Source: Pasteurellaceae bacterium (GTDB lineage Bacteria > Pseudomonadota > Gammaproteobacteria > Enterobacterales > Pasteurellaceae). From it: a stretch of 36,316 nt of DNA. The stretch is taken from contig JAUMYT010000019.1 in the NCBI GenBank assembly GCA_030528525.1, positions 1-36,316 on the forward strand, read 5' to 3'. Positions 1-8,170 of the stretch are shown one piece after another; position 1 is the first letter of the stretch, and each line of letters opens with the position of its first letter. The notes under the pieces were generated by a model. The model was not told the origin of the DNA and ran no database searches. It worked only from the letters and a program-made list of their open reading frames with translations. The translations under genes and the position numbers were made by a program.

Positions 1-149
1 GCTCAGGCCCGACAATGTTTGCCATCGCCCCTGATTTGGAACACGCCCAAAAACTGACAGCCTATTTGGAAAAACATTATTTACAAACCAATGAAGGCTT
101 TATCCACATTTGCAAGGTGGATAACCAAGGGGCAAGGGAAATCCTATAA
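1..149 (+). CDS. thrB: Homoserine kinase, C-terminal end (cut by window start)
   Basis: The first full codon is at position 3 and the frame ends at TAA 147-149. The 48 visible residues begin [10 protein letters not shown] and end [14 protein letters not shown]. They match the C-terminus of GHMP-family homoserine kinase, including the glycine-rich SGPT segment and a FIHICKVD tail close to FVHICRLD of E. coli ThrB. The enzyme phosphorylates homoserine in threonine biosynthesis. In related bacteria thrC (threonine synthase) normally follows directly. Here an insertion sequence starts 20 bp downstream and no thrC is seen. Confidence 0.88.
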   Translation, partial: SGPTMFAIAPDLEHAQKLTAYLEKHYLQTNEGFIHICKVDNQGAREIL

Positions 150-197
150 ATAACAAAGGGCTGAGTAACTGATCTGCCCCCAAAAAGTTAGACTGAT

Positions 198-980
198 TTA
201 ATTCAAGGGCTGAGCTCTGTACTCCACAGGGCTGAGTCCTTTTAATTTCACCTGAATACGCTCATTATTGTAGTAATGCACATACTCGTGAATCGTTTTT
301 TCAAGCTCGGCAAAGGTATCAAACCGCTTGCCAACATAGCATTCTGTTTTCAACCGCCCAAAGAAACTTTCCATTGCACTATTATCTAAGCAGTTTCCCT
401 TTCTTGACATACTGGGCGTGATGCCATTTTTCTGACATAGTGCTCGATAGCCTAACATCTGATATTGCCAACCTTGGTCGGAGTGCAATATCGGCGTAGC
501 TCCGTTAAGCCTCGCGATGGCTTGTGCCATCATGCGGGTAATCTGCTCAAAATTGGGCTGTCTTGCCACATCGTAGGCGATAATCTCACCGTTGAACAGG
601 TCTTTAATCGGTGAGAAATAGACTTTCCCTTCTGCACATTTCAGCTCGGTAATATCCGTTGCCCATTTCTGATTCGGGGCGGTTGCGTGGAAATTCTGCC
701 CTAACAGATTCTCCGCAATTTTGCCCACTTCGCCTTGATACGAGCAGTATTTTCGCTTTTGTTTGCTTTTCCCTTTTAACCCCAACTTTTGCATTATCCT
801 TTGCACACGTTTGTGGTTAATCGTGACGGTTTTTCTCAACGCCAGCGTAATGCGACGATAGCCATCATTTCCCTGATGTTCGTGATAAATCGCTTCAACT
901 TGCTGAGCAATCTCGGTACTTTTATCCACTTTCTCAGCCAAATGATAAAAGAAAGTGCTGCGTTTTAAGCCAATCAGCAC
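198..980 (-). CDS. IS3-family transposase OrfB (DDE integrase domain), 5' part interrupted
   Basis: This 260-residue frame carries the retroviral-type integrase core. The acidic triad can be read as D in WATDITEL, D in LHSDQGWQY and E in ESFFGRLKTE, with the usual YNNERI segment near the end. In IS3 elements OrfB is made as an OrfAB fusion by -1 frameshifting. Here the -1 frame entered from orfA at the A6G site reads on through AEKAAVVKGLRHHFPLELL and then meets a TGA at 981-983, just before this frame. The only start after it is a GTG at 980 with no visible ribosome-binding site. A fused transposase could therefore be made only by reading through the TGA. The copy is probably defective unless related copies have the same stop. 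Confidence 0.8.
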   Translation of the reverse strand: MLIGLKRSTFFYHLAEKVDKSTEIAQQVEAIYHEHQGNDGYRRITLALRKTVTINHKRVQRIMQKLGLKGKSKQKRKYCSYQGEVGKIAENLLGQNFHATAPNQKWATDITELKCAEGKVYFSPIKDLFNGEIIAYDVARQPNFEQITRMMAQAIARLNGATPILHSDQGWQYQMLGYRALCQKNGITPSMSRKGNCLDNSAMESFFGRLKTECYVGKRFDTFAELEKTIHEYVHYYNNERIQVKLKGLSPVEYRAQPLN

Positions 981-1018
981 TCACAAAAGTTCAAGCGGAA
1001 AATGATGGCGTAATCCCT

Positions 1019-1528
1019 TTACGACCGCAGCTTTTTCGGCATTCTTTGCGGGGTGAGTTCCTGCCACTTTTTTAGGATAGCGTTCTCCGCTTCCAGTTCC
1101 AAAATGCGATAACGCAAACGGTCTTCTTCGGTTTTCGGCGAAGGCAACCTTTTCGGGTACTTGGGTTTCATCGCTGGACGACCTTTGGGTTTGGGTAATA
1201 AGCCGTTTATACCCTGTTTAGCAAAGATGTGCAACCACTGGCTAATCACACTTGAGTTTGGAATATCAAAACGAAAGCAAGCGGATTCTGCCGAGCATTG
1301 CCCGTGTTGAATAGCTTGTATCACAGCTAATTTAAGGTCGAGCGAGTATTTTTGTTTCTTACCACGCACAGCTAATCCATTGATGCCATGATGATTATAT
1401 TGAGAAAGCCAACGGTCGAATGTCGTTTTTTTGAGCTGGAACTGCTGACGGGTGAGCGACCGATTTTTGCCATTCTGAAGATAAAATTCAATCACTCGTT
1501 GTTTGAAAGAGTCGGGGTATTTAGCCAT
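1019..1528 (-). CDS. IS3-family transposase OrfA (helix-turn-helix protein)
   Basis: A 169-residue protein starting MAKYPDSF, with two helix-turn-helix-like segments in its first 110 residues and a leucine-zipper-like stretch (RYRILELEAENAILKKW) near the end. This is the layout of IS150-group OrfA, which binds the terminal repeats. The internal ATG at 1528 is preferred to the one at 1567 because AAGGTG lies about 8 bases upstream and the longer form would start inside the terminal repeat. The A_AAA_AAG slippery heptamer lies in frame within AILKKW. Confidence 0.85.
   Translation of the reverse strand: MAKYPDSFKQRVIEFYLQNGKNRSLTRQQFQLKKTTFDRWLSQYNHHGINGLAVRGKKQKYSLDLKLAVIQAIQHGQCSAESACFRFDIPNSSVISQWLHIFAKQGINGLLPKPKGRPAMKPKYPKRLPSPKTEEDRLRYRILELEAENAILKKWQELTPQRMPKKLRS
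1067..1073 (-). other. Programmed -1 frameshift site of the IS
   Basis: On the - strand the seven bases read A AAA AAG in the orfA frame, the classic slippery heptamer of IS3 elements. It would shift ribosomes from orfA into the orfB frame. The product would end at the TGA at 981-983. Confidence 0.6.
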
Positions 1529-1641
1529 AAAAAATCTGCACCTTAATTTGTTGGAAGTTGAGTCCAACTTTTGGGGTGCAGATCAATACTGCCCTTTTTT
1601 TCCCTACAAGGGGGCAGTTCTTCTAGAAAATCTGCAAACTA

Positions 1642-1854
1642 TTAGCGAACTACCGCCACATCAATCGCAGCTGCACCACGATCCGTGCTTTGAATATTGT
1701 ATTCTACTTTATCGCCTTCATTGAGTGAGCGGAAATTGCTTCCTACAATGCCAGAAAAATGCACAAATAAATCTTTGCTATTATCTGCTGGGGTGATGAA
1801 ACCGAAGCCTTTTTCTGAATTGAACCATTTAACAGTGCCTTGTAATTTAGACAT
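1642..1854 (-). CDS. Cold-shock domain protein (CspA family)
   Basis: A 70-residue single cold-shock domain starting MSKLQGTVKWFN. The two RNA-binding motifs are visible as KGFGFI (RNP1) and LFVHFS (RNP2). Proteins of this family bind single-stranded nucleic acid and act as RNA chaperones. The start at 1854 is chosen because AAGGAAA precedes it and it gives the usual family length; a longer frame to 1902 adds a poorly conserved leader. About 200 bp of AT-rich DNA upstream would be the 5' leader. CspA, CspC and CspD paralogues cannot be separated safely here. Confidence 0.9.
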   Translation of the reverse strand: MSKLQGTVKWFNSEKGFGFITPADNSKDLFVHFSGIVGSNFRSLNEGDKVEYNIQSTDRGAAAIDVAVVR

Positions 1855-1886
1855 TTTGTTTTCCTTTTTGAAAAGTTTGAATTTGT

Positions 1887-1904
1887 ACTTGTTGGCTAAC
1901 AAGT
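1887..1904 (-). promoter_or_regulatory. Dyad in the leader of the cold-shock gene
   Basis: ACTTGTT and AACAAGT flank a 4-base centre, 33 bases upstream of the csp start codon. If the leader is transcribed it would form a 7-bp hairpin. A regulatory role is an inference from the structured leaders of csp mRNAs in other bacteria. Confidence 0.3.
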
Positions 1905-2066
1905 GGTCACGCTAAGAATTGAATTAAAAGATAGAGATTAAAAAGACTTGCAAGTACAAATTGAAAACTTGTCGAACTGGAAGTGCAATAAAATAACGAA
2001 CTGATAAAACGAGCTTTTAGCTTGAATACATTAGAACACGTTCAAGCGAGGAAAGCAAAGGATAAA

Positions 2067-2312
2067 TTAGTAAGTACCACTACTGCTTCTTACACATTCT
2101 CCATAAATAGTCCTATTAAGTTGAGGTTGTAAATGTGATGTGGTAGCAAAACAGCCCTGCTTTTCTCTCGCACTGGTTGTACGATGATAGCGTTTTTCTT
2201 GAGGGCTAATTGACTGTACTTTTTTACCAAAATTACTTTGGCGTGGAAACCAAGTGCCACCACAGCCTACCGTTAAGCAACATAATGCAATGATGATTAA
2301 TTTGAATTTCAT
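2067..2312 (-). CDS. Small predicted lipoprotein, function unknown
   Basis: An 81-residue protein with a typical export signal: MKFK, a hydrophobic stretch, then a lipobox-like TVGC with the acylated cysteine at residue 17. The mature part is basic and polar, with two further cysteines (in KQGCFAT and GECVRS) that could form a disulfide. The ATG at 2312 is preferred over 2324 because GGAG lies 6 bases upstream of it. I do not recognise the family. It is the second of two tiny lipoprotein genes downstream of sixA on the same strand, with a palindromic repeat between them. Confidence 0.6.
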   Translation of the reverse strand: MKFKLIIIALCCLTVGCGGTWFPRQSNFGKKVQSISPQEKRYHRTTSAREKQGCFATTSHLQPQLNRTIYGECVRSSSGTY

Positions 2313-2386
2313 AAAAATCTCCATTCATATTTAATTAGGGCTTATTCAACCGATTGCCTATCGGGCTAATTCAATCTAGTTCATAT

Positions 2387-2430
2387 CGGGCTGATTCAAT
2401 CAGCCCGTATGGGGCGATTGTATCGCCCCA
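2387..2430. repeat. Two adjacent perfect hairpin words
   Basis: The first palindrome (2387-2407) has arms CGGGCTGATT and AATCAGCCCG. The second (2410-2430) has arms TGGGGCGAT and ATCGCCCCA. Partial copies of the first half-word, each close to GGGCT-ATTCAA, precede them at about 2339 and 2363. The block lies between two small lipoprotein genes and may act as a terminator or mRNA-stabilising REP-like repeat. It resembles the hairpin words at 33838-33887. Confidence 0.65.
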
Positions 2431-2474
2431 ATCTAAATCCCAAAACTCAATCAGATTGATTAAATCGCATCTTT

Positions 2475-2681
2475 CTAATAAACAAGCACATTTCCCATAC
2501 AGTGCTCTAATGCTGTCGTTTTAGCTTGCGAATTATTTATATGATTTATTTGTCTCTCACATTTCTGCTTTTGGTAACGAAAATGTGGGTTTTCATACAT
2601 TTTCATCGTCGGATAATCTTTACTAGTACAGCCTGTTATACCTAAAAATAATAAAATCAATAGACTTTTCAAATATTTCAT
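2475..2681 (-). CDS. Small predicted lipoprotein, function unknown
   Basis: A 68-residue protein with a signal peptide and a canonical lipobox ITGC, lipidated cysteine at residue 18. The mature part is short and polar and has two cysteines (KQKCERQ and EHCMGN). The start at 2681 places the signal sequence at the N-terminus; longer in-frame versions run back into sixA and look non-coding. The gene begins 17 bp after the sixA stop, so co-transcription with sixA is likely. Family not recognised. Confidence 0.6.
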   Translation of the reverse strand: MKYLKSLLILLFLGITGCTSKDYPTMKMYENPHFRYQKQKCERQINHINNSQAKTTALEHCMGNVLVY

Positions 2682-2698
2682 TGTGTTTCTCACTATTC

Positions 2699-3196
2699 TT
2701 ACGGACACTCTACTACCACCAATTTTCCAGCATTCATTTTCCAATCCACTTCGGCAATCACAGCGGGATAAAAATGCACCGTCGATTTGCCTTGGGTCAA
2801 GACATATACTAAATCATAGACCAACGGCAAATGGGAAATAATCAACACATTTTTTGCCCCTTCATTACGCAGAAAATCCAAATAATTCAGCACATTATCA
2901 GGATCGCCACTCGGCGTGATGCCATCCCACGTTTCGATGATCTGGGTAAAATTTGCAGATTTTTTTGCAGATCTGCCCCCTTGCATTCCCTCCAACAATT
3001 TTTCTAAGGTCTGCTGAGTGCGTAAATAGGGGCTAACCAAAATTTTATCTAAGCTAAGCTGTTGATTTTCAAGTCTTTCAACGAGCCATTGTCCTTGCTG
3101 AACAGCCATTGCTTGCCCTTTTTCTGTCAAGTGCCGTTGGCAATCTGTGATCGCATTAAAGCCTGCTTCGCCGTGTCGCATTACCCAAATATTCAT
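2699..3196 (-). CDS. sixA: Phosphohistidine phosphatase SixA
   Basis: A 165-residue histidine-phosphatase-superfamily protein. The catalytic RHGE motif is at residues 7-10 (MNIWVMRHGE), so His8 is the phospho-acceptor. The second active-site histidine is in LIISHLPLVYDL. SixA removes phosphate from histidine on phosphotransfer proteins (in E. coli ArcB, and the nitrogen-PTS protein NPr). The start at 3196 is preferred because the RHG motif then falls at its usual place and AGGGGAAAG lies upstream. The gene is divergent from pykA. A full-length copy of the USS-like repeat (core 2976-2984) lies within the coding region. Confidence 0.88.
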   Translation of the reverse strand: MNIWVMRHGEAGFNAITDCQRHLTEKGQAMAVQQGQWLVERLENQQLSLDKILVSPYLRTQQTLEKLLEGMQGGRSAKKSANFTQIIETWDGITPSGDPDNVLNYLDFLRNEGAKNVLIISHLPLVYDLVYVLTQGKSTVHFYPAVIAEVDWKMNAGKLVVVECP

Positions 3197-3215
3197 CGTC
3201 TTTCCCCTTTCTCTG

Positions 3216-3244
3216 TTTAAACAAATTGGATTTAGGCGTATAAT
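3216..3244 (+). promoter_or_regulatory. Likely sigma-70 promoter of pykA
   Basis: A perfect -10 box TATAAT (3239-3244) lies 17 bases from a fair -35 box TTTAAA (3216-3221). It points toward pykA and leaves a leader of about 70 nt. Confidence 0.6.
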
Positions 3245-3322
3245 GCCAAAGTTTTTTATGTGTGCAAGCAGCAAATAAAAGATTTCTTATTTTTAACAAT
3301 TATCAGATGGAGAATTTAAACA

Positions 3323-4762
3323 ATGTCCCGTAAACTCAGAAGAACCAAGATTGTCTGTACAATGGGTCCCGCAACGGATCGTGGCAATATTCTAGAAAAA
3401 GTGATTGCCGCAGGTGCCAATATGGTTCGTATGAACTTCTCTCACGGTGTGCCTGAAGATCACATCGGCCGTGCCGCTAAAGTGCGTGAAATTGCTCAAC
3501 GCTTAGGCAAACACGTGGCGATTTTAGGCGATTTACAAGGCCCGAAAATCCGTGTTTCTACGTTCAAAGAAGGCAAAATTTTCTTAAATATCGGCGATAA
3601 ATTTACCCTTGATGCAAATCTTCCGAAAGGCGAAGGCACACAAGAAGCCGTTGGCTTAGATTACAAAAACTTGCCAAACGATGTCGTACCAGGCGACATT
3701 TTGTTATTAGACGACGGTAACGTGCAATTAAAAGTACTTTCAATCGATGGAATGAAAGTCTTTACCGAAGTAACAGTGGGCGGCCCACTTTCAAATAACA
3801 AAGGCATTAACAAATTAGGCGGTGGTTTATCCGCTCCTGCTTTAACCGATAAAGACAAAGAAGACATCAAATTAGCAGCGAAAATCGGTGTAGATTACTT
3901 AGCCGTTTCCTTCCCACAATCGAGCAAAGACTTAGACTACGCTCGCCAATTAGCCAAAGAAGCTGGCTTAGACACCAAAATCGTGGCAAAAGTTGAACGT
4001 GCGGAAACCGTGGCAACCGAAGAAGCGATGAACGACATCATCTTAGGAGCAGACGTGATTATGGTGGCTCGTGGTGACTTGGGCGTGGAAATTGGTGATG
4101 CGGCATTAGTTGGTGTGCAGAAGAAATTGATCCGCCGTTCACGTCGTTTAAACCGTGTGGTCATTACCGCAACGCAAATGATGGAATCGATGATCAAAAA
4201 ACCAATGCCAACCCGTGCGGAAGTGATGGACGTGGCGAATGCGGTGTTAGACGGCACGGACGCAGTAATGCTTTCAGGTGAAACCGCTAACGGCGATTAC
4301 CCAGTCGAAACCGTGAAATCAATGGCAGAAGTCTGCTTAGGGGCAGAAACAATGCCAAGCATCAACGTTTCTCGTCACCGTATGGATCAGAAATTCCACG
4401 TGGTGGAAGAAGCCGTTGCGATGTCAGCGATGTACACCGCAAACCATATGGAAGGCGTGAGTGCGATTATCGCACTTACCCAATCTGGCGAAACGGCAAA
4501 ATTGATGAGCCGTATCAGCTCAGGCTTGCCAATTTACGCCCTGTCTCGCAACCAACAAGCGTTAAACCGTGCGGCGTTGTACCGTGGTGTAACCCCTGTT
4601 TATTACGATCACGATAGCCGTACCATTGACGGTGCGAAAAAAGCCATTGCGTTATTAAAAGAACAAGGCTACTTAATGACCGGCGATTTAGTGCTATTAA
4701 CTCACGGCGATGAGTTAAAAGAAGGTGGCACTAACACTTGCCGTATGTTGCGAGTGGCTTAA
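3323..4762 (+). CDS. pykA: Pyruvate kinase, PykA type
   Basis: A 479-residue glycolytic enzyme that makes pyruvate and ATP from phosphoenolpyruvate and ADP. The sequence follows E. coli PykA (480 residues) closely from [20 protein letters not shown] onward. It has the substrate-loop segments GDLQGPKIR and KVERAE, the [10 protein letters not shown] active-site stretch and [10 protein letters not shown]. The C-terminal regulatory domain is complete. The start has GGAG about 10 bases upstream. A strong hairpin terminator follows directly, so the gene is probably monocistronic. Confidence 0.96.
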   Translation: MSRKLRRTKIVCTMGPATDRGNILEKVIAAGANMVRMNFSHGVPEDHIGRAAKVREIAQRLGKHVAILGDLQGPKIRVSTFKEGKIFLNIGDKFTLDANLPKGEGTQEAVGLDYKNLPNDVVPGDILLLDDGNVQLKVLSIDGMKVFTEVTVGGPLSNNKGINKLGGGLSAPALTDKDKEDIKLAAKIGVDYLAVSFPQSSKDLDYARQLAKEAGLDTKIVAKVERAETVATEEAMNDIILGADVIMVARGDLGVEIGDAALVGVQKKLIRRSRRLNRVVITATQMMESMIKKPMPTRAEVMDVANAVLDGTDAVMLSGETANGDYPVETVKSMAEVCLGAETMPSINVSRHRMDQKFHVVEEAVAMSAMYTANHMEGVSAIIALTQSGETAKLMSRISSGLPIYALSRNQQALNRAALYRGVTPVYYDHDSRTIDGAKKAIALLKEQGYLMTGDLVLLTHGDELKEGGTNTCRMLRVA

Positions 4763-4770
4763 ATCATCGT

Positions 4771-4798
4771 AAATCCCCCAATTCGGGGGATTTTGTTT
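4771..4798 (+). terminator. Rho-independent terminator of pykA
   Basis: A 9-bp stem AAATCCCCC / GGGGGATTT with a 5-base loop AATTC, followed by TTTTGTTT. It starts 8 bp after the pykA stop. Confidence 0.9.
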
Positions 4799-4834
4799 AT
4801 CTCATCTCCGATATTTTACATAGAATCACGTCCA

Positions 4835-6775
4835 ATGCTTGCTCTCCTTGAACAACTCAAAACCGACCACCACATTTCTGAATTAAGTTACCAATTCGCC
4901 AAGTTTATCGATCGCCAGCAACAAGGATTAGGTTATTCCACTGAACAACAACATCTGGCTACACTCCTATCTGCCTTGATGATTAACCATCTTGCTGAAG
5001 GGCACTCTTGCTTAGATTTAGAGAGTACTGCCGCTAAAAATCCTTTTGGACTGAATCGATTACCTGAATATCACTCACAAATTTTGCAGAAAATTGGCAA
5101 TATCTCCCCCCTTGTATGGCAACAGCAACTGGCCGATCATATTGCCTTCAGCCAAGATTCCACCCAAAATACGCCACTATTATTTCAACAGAATAAACTC
5201 TATTTTCATCGTTACTGGCAAGCGGAACAGCAGATTGCAATGTTGTTAAAACGCACAATGGAATCAGTACATAATGAAGATCATACTTTGATCAAACGTA
5301 TTCTTGATCGCTTTTTTTCAGTTTCAACTCCCACTATCGATTGGCAGAAAATTGCGGTCGCCACCGCATTAAAACAGCCATTCTGCTTAATTTCAGGCGG
5401 GCCAGGAACGGGCAAAACACGTACCGTGGCAATTCTGCTTAGTGCCTTACAGATCAAACAGTTAGAACAAGGAGATAATCCACTCAACATCGCCTTAGTT
5501 GCCCCCACAGGAAAAGCCGCCGCTCGATTAAAAGAATCCATTACCGCTAACCTATCGCAATTGAACCTACCTGAAAGTTTAAAACAGACGATTCCTAATC
5601 AGGCATCTACTATTCACAGTTTGATTGGTATTCGCCCTGATAGTGATGAACCACATCATACGGCGAAAAACCCGCTCAATATTGATTTATTAGTCGTAGA
5701 TGAAGCATCAATGATCGATCTCTTCCTAATGGAAAAGCTGTTAAATGCACTAAAAACGGGAACAAGAATTGTGATGTTGGGTGATAAAGACCAACTGGCG
5801 TCAGTAGAATCAGGTAATTTAATGGCAGAATTTGGACATTTTTTAACCTTAGGATACAGCCAAACGCATTGTGATTATTTAAACGATACAACTGGCTATA
5901 CGATACCCAGTATCGAAATGAAGGTGCCAACTATCTGTGATTGTCTTGTGCACCTTCGTCACAGTTACCGCTTTGACGCACATTCAGGCATAGGGCAATT
6001 AGCGTCTGAAATCAATGCGATGCAAGGGGTCAGATCTTGGCAAAAAGTTGCAAATTCGACATTCAGTGATTTAAAGCTTATTGATTATCCCCCTATTCAA
6101 GCCTTTACAGACAAAGCTCAGTGGACGCAGCATTGCGTACGTTTAGTCGTCGATCACGCTGTGAATCTGTATCGTGATTATTTACACGCCGTACAACAAC
6201 GCCAGCGAGATCCGCATACAATAGAGATTCGTGATATTTTCCAACGCTTCCAACAAGTCCGCTTTTTATCGGCTCTCAGGGTGAGTGAGTTGGGGGTAGA
6301 ACGTCTCAACCAAAGCATCGCAGAAGCCTTGCAACGTCAAGGCTTAATCCAATTTCGCCACAGCCGAGAGAGTTACCCTGGCAAGCCGATTTTGATCACC
6401 GAAAATGTGCCTGCCTTACAAGTTTTTAGTGGCGATATTGGCATTATTTTGCCTGATGAACAAGGTAAATTGCGAGCCTATTTTGAAACGGAAATCAACG
6501 GCAAACCACACCATATTTCCTTGAGCCGTTTGCCGAATCACGAGCCCGCCTACGTGATGACCGTACATAAATCGCAAGGTTCGGAATTTACGCATACCCT
6601 GTTAGTATTGCCATTACACTCATCACCCGTGTTGACTAAAGAGCTACTCTACACCGCCGTCACCCGAGCGAAAAAAACATTCACCCTATTTAGCCTCGAG
6701 CAAATTTGGAAAACAGGGGTTCAAACCTGCAATCAACGGCAGAGTGGGTTGATGAACCAATTGAAAGAAATATAA
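4835..6775 (+). CDS. recD: RecBCD exonuclease V alpha subunit RecD
   Basis: A 646-residue superfamily 1B helicase, the 5'-3' motor of the RecBCD recombination and DNA-degradation complex. Walker A GGPGTGKT lies near residue 188, Walker B LLVVDEAS near 285, and the C-terminal motif MTVHKSQGSEF near 573. The length fits RecD1 rather than the longer RecD2. The start at 4835 gives the family-like N-terminus MLALLEQL; an earlier start at 4793 would lie inside the pykA terminator. recB and recC are not next to it. Two USS-like repeats (5107 and 6022) lie inside the gene. Confidence 0.92.
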   Translation: MLALLEQLKTDHHISELSYQFAKFIDRQQQGLGYSTEQQHLATLLSALMINHLAEGHSCLDLESTAAKNPFGLNRLPEYHSQILQKIGNISPLVWQQQLADHIAFSQDSTQNTPLLFQQNKLYFHRYWQAEQQIAMLLKRTMESVHNEDHTLIKRILDRFFSVSTPTIDWQKIAVATALKQPFCLISGGPGTGKTRTVAILLSALQIKQLEQGDNPLNIALVAPTGKAAARLKESITANLSQLNLPESLKQTIPNQASTIHSLIGIRPDSDEPHHTAKNPLNIDLLVVDEASMIDLFLMEKLLNALKTGTRIVMLGDKDQLASVESGNLMAEFGHFLTLGYSQTHCDYLNDTTGYTIPSIEMKVPTICDCLVHLRHSYRFDAHSGIGQLASEINAMQGVRSWQKVANSTFSDLKLIDYPPIQAFTDKAQWTQHCVRLVVDHAVNLYRDYLHAVQQRQRDPHTIEIRDIFQRFQQVRFLSALRVSELGVERLNQSIAEALQRQGLIQFRHSRESYPGKPILITENVPALQVFSGDIGIILPDEQGKLRAYFETEINGKPHHISLSRLPNHEPAYVMTVHKSQGSEFTHTLLVLPLHSSPVLTKELLYTAVTRAKKTFTLFSLEQIWKTGVQTCNQRQSGLMNQLKEI

Positions 6776-6903
6776 TGGTATTCTCTCAGTATTTTATAAA
6801 AAGTGAGGAAAGCCCCCCTTGCAATTGGTAGATTTACCTTTACAAACCTACAAAAAGCTTTCAAACTTTGCTAACTTATTTCATCTCATTTGAAGGAGAG
6901 ATC

Positions 6904-7293
6904 ATGACTACTGTCATCCATACTGAAAACGCCCCAAAAGCCATCGGGCCTTATGTTCAAGCTGTTGATTTAGGCAATATGGTGCTTACCTCTGGACAAA
7001 TTCCAGTCAATCCACAAACTGGCGAAGTGCCGACAGACATTGTGGCACAGGCTCGTCAGTCTTTAGAAAATGTGAAAGCGATTATTGAGCAAGCAGGTTT
7101 GTCTGTGGCAGATATTGTGAAAACCACGGTTTTTGTCAAAGATTTAAACGATTTTGCAGCGGTCAATGCCGAATATGAAGCCTTTTTCCGTGAGAATCAT
7201 CACCCTGCGTTCCCTGCTCGTTCCTGTGTGGAAGTGGCTCGTCTGCCAAAAGATGTTGGGATTGAAATTGAAGCCATTGCGATTCGTGAATGA
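6904..7293 (+). CDS. ridA: Enamine/imine deaminase RidA
   Basis: A 129-residue RidA (YjgF/YER057c/UK114) family protein. It hydrolyses reactive 2-aminoacrylate and related enamines released by PLP enzymes such as threonine dehydratase. The signature [16 protein letters not shown] holds the key arginine (residue 106), and the conserved glutamate follows in GIEIEAIAI. The start at 6904 is set by GAAGGAGAG 5-12 bases upstream. The gene overlaps pgeF by 4 bp, which suggests coupled translation. Confidence 0.93.
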   Translation: MTTVIHTENAPKAIGPYVQAVDLGNMVLTSGQIPVNPQTGEVPTDIVAQARQSLENVKAIIEQAGLSVADIVKTTVFVKDLNDFAAVNAEYEAFFRENHHPAFPARSCVEVARLPKDVGIEIEAIAIRE

Positions 7294-8033
7294 TGCATAC
7301 AATTCAGCCCAATTGGATAGTACCTCGCTCGATTCACGCCTTGATGACAACCCGTTTAGGTGGTGTCAGCCAAAAACCATTCGACAGTTTGAATTTGGGT
7401 GATCACGTGGGTGATCACCCTGATGATGTGCAAACAAATCGGGAAAGGTTAGTCGAAATGGCAAATCTGCCCCAATTTCCTGTTTTTTTAACTCAAACGC
7501 ACAGCACAAAAGTATTGCGTTTGCCTTTGGCAGAGAACGCCGATCGCAATGCAGATGCGGTTTACACCAATCAACCCAATCAAGTCTGTTTGGTGATGAC
7601 AGCAGACTGCTTACCTGTACTCTTTTGTCGTCGTGATGGTAAGGAAATTGCAGCGGCTCACGCAGGTTGGCGTGGCTTGTGCGATGGCATTTTAGAAGCA
7701 ACGGTGGCTGAATTTGATTGCTCGCCTTGCGATATTCAAGTTTGGCTCGGTGCAGGCATTGGCGAAACGGCTTTTCAAGTCAGCGAAGACGTTATTGAGC
7801 AATTTGCCACGATTGATGAGCAAGCTCGCACAGCGTTTAAACCCGATCCTACGACAAAAGGAAAGTTCTTCGGTAATCTTTACCAAATTGCCCGCCAGCG
7901 TTTGCATAAATTGGGAATTGAGCACATCTCAGGGGGTGATTACTGTACCTTCTGTGATGAAAAAAATTTCTTTTCTTACCGTCGAGATCGTCAAACAGGC
8001 AGAATGGCTACCTTGATTTGGAGAGCGGAATAA
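7290..8033 (+). CDS. pgeF: PgeF/YfiH multicopper-oxidase-like protein
   Basis: A 247-residue member of the YfiH/DUF152 family, described as peptidoglycan editing factor and as a purine nucleoside phosphorylase / laccase-like enzyme. Family metal and active-site segments are visible: [30 protein letters not shown] and [10 protein letters not shown]. The ATG at 7290 overlaps the ridA stop; a second ATG follows at 7293, so the exact first residue is uncertain. In enterobacteria the gene normally follows rluD and precedes clpB, so the pairing with ridA is different here. Confidence 0.88.
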   Translation: MMHTIQPNWIVPRSIHALMTTRLGGVSQKPFDSLNLGDHVGDHPDDVQTNRERLVEMANLPQFPVFLTQTHSTKVLRLPLAENADRNADAVYTNQPNQVCLVMTADCLPVLFCRRDGKEIAAAHAGWRGLCDGILEATVAEFDCSPCDIQVWLGAGIGETAFQVSEDVIEQFATIDEQARTAFKPDPTTKGKFFGNLYQIARQRLHKLGIEHISGGDYCTFCDEKNFFSYRRDRQTGRMATLIWRAE

Positions 8034-8093
8034 CGCCTTGATCGCCAATTTCCAAATTTTCGCAACAAGCCAATCGCCCCACGTTTGATATAC

Positions 8094-8120
8094 GGGTGGA
8101 TTAAATCCGCCCAGTTATTT
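8094..8120 (+). terminator. Terminator after ridA-pgeF
   Basis: Stem GGGTGGA / TCCGCCC (one G-U pair) with a short AT loop, followed by AGTTATTTT. It ends the ridA-pgeF transcript before yejK. Confidence 0.7.
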
Positions 8121-8170
8121 TGCATTTTTTGATGAAGATCTTACCCCTTGCAACTATTCAAGGAGCCTTA

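Larger units (their letters stand above)
170..1585 (-). mobile_element. IS3-family (IS150-like) insertion sequence
   Basis: The element is about 1,416 bp. Its ends are imperfect inverted repeats starting TGATCTGC and sharing about 22 of 25 positions (170-194 and the complement of 1561-1585). It carries the two overlapping transposase frames typical of the family, both on the - strand, with an A6G slippery site between them. The bases just outside the two ends (GTAAC on the left, ATACT on the right) do not form a 3-4 bp target duplication. That fits an old insertion or recombination between two copies. The element separates thrB from a cold-shock gene. Confidence 0.9.

Noticed and set aside
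1591-1620. ACTGCCC / GGGCAGT pair considered as a terminator for the cold-shock gene.
   Set aside because: The loop is long (about 18 bases) and no U-run follows on the - strand; it is better explained by the USS-like repeat beside the IS end.
1503-1915. Small + strand frames over the IS end and the cold-shock gene (73 and 72 codons).
   Set aside because: The first crosses an IS boundary and repeat sequence; the second is antisense to csp. No homology is recognisable.
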